64,000 nt of DNA from RDXT01 sp033765305 (GTDB taxonomy: Bacteria > Bacteroidota > Bacteroidia > J057): assembly GCA_033765305.1 (NCBI GenBank), contig JANRID010000021.1:3697-67696 (forward strand), given 5' to 3'. Positions 63,969-64,000 of this stretch are shown here, one piece after another; the first letter of the stretch is position 1; each line of letters begins with the position of its first letter. The notes beneath the pieces were generated by a model, which did no database searches, was not told the DNA's origin, and saw only the letters and a program-made list of their open reading frames with translations. Position numbers and translations under genes: made by a program.

Positions 63969-64000
63969 GCGGGTCTCACGGGCCGCTTCGGGCTCCGTGC

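Overview
The window looks like chromosomal DNA of a GC-rich member of the Bacteroidota, possibly Saprospiria. Several secreted proteins end in a type IX secretion (T9SS) sorting domain. Many lipoproteins carry a Cys lipobox. Families largely confined to this phylum are present (DUF5723, DUF6029, GSCFA, head GIN). Many starts are preceded by the Bacteroidota -7 promoter motif TAnnTTTG. The placement at class level is inference. I see no tRNA, rRNA, CRISPR array, prophage or intact insertion sequence.

Layout. 1-6161: minus-strand run of T9SS cargo proteins, including two tandem 719-residue beta-propeller paralogues, and a lipoprotein cut by the window edge. 6501-10751: alpha/beta esterase with an EF-hand-like loop, DedA membrane protein, cation/proton antiporter, HtrA-like protease. 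10915-16567: glycine-rich T9SS protein, large lipoprotein, DUF5723 outer-membrane protein. 16689-19899: TPR hybrid histidine kinase overlapping a small cupin gene. 19909-21089: lower-GC island with a cytosine-C5 methyltransferase and what looks like the tail of a lost restriction enzyme. 21264-29194: glnS, thioredoxin-TPR protein, head GIN lipoprotein, ParA ATPase divergent from an oligopeptide-binding lipoprotein, DUF937 protein, GH26-like glycosidase. 29343-30935: two small secreted proteins and a membrane-anchored winged-helix regulator. 30999-35153: secA and an inositol-monophosphatase-family gene. 35385-45589: mixed envelope and metabolic genes (VOC protein, DUF6029 porin-like protein, muramidase-like protein, GNAT, secreted thioredoxin, PQQ-type sugar dehydrogenase with T9SS tail, OmpA lipoprotein, GSCFA protein, carboxypeptidase-regulatory-like protein). 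45596-49696: CNNM/CorC transporter, then a two-gene FAD oxidoreductase / membrane 4Fe-4S operon behind a structured leader. 50037-63968: DUF2306 protein, repeat-rich lipoprotein, FadL-like porin, YqgE, trehalase lipoprotein, ECF sigma factor with an adhesin-like partner, lysA, GMC oxidoreductase, and a secreted caspase-like protease with five 46-residue repeats.

How the genes fit together. Much of the window is envelope and secretion biology: SecA exports the preproteins, T9SS cargo and lipoproteins are common, and outer-membrane barrels recur. Housekeeping genes (glnS, secA, lysA) sit between them. GC-rich hairpins separate many transcription units. The items most worth following are the caspase-like protein, the orphan methyltransferase with its endonuclease remnant, the membrane-bound winged-helix regulator, and the hairpin leader before the FAD/Fe-S operon.
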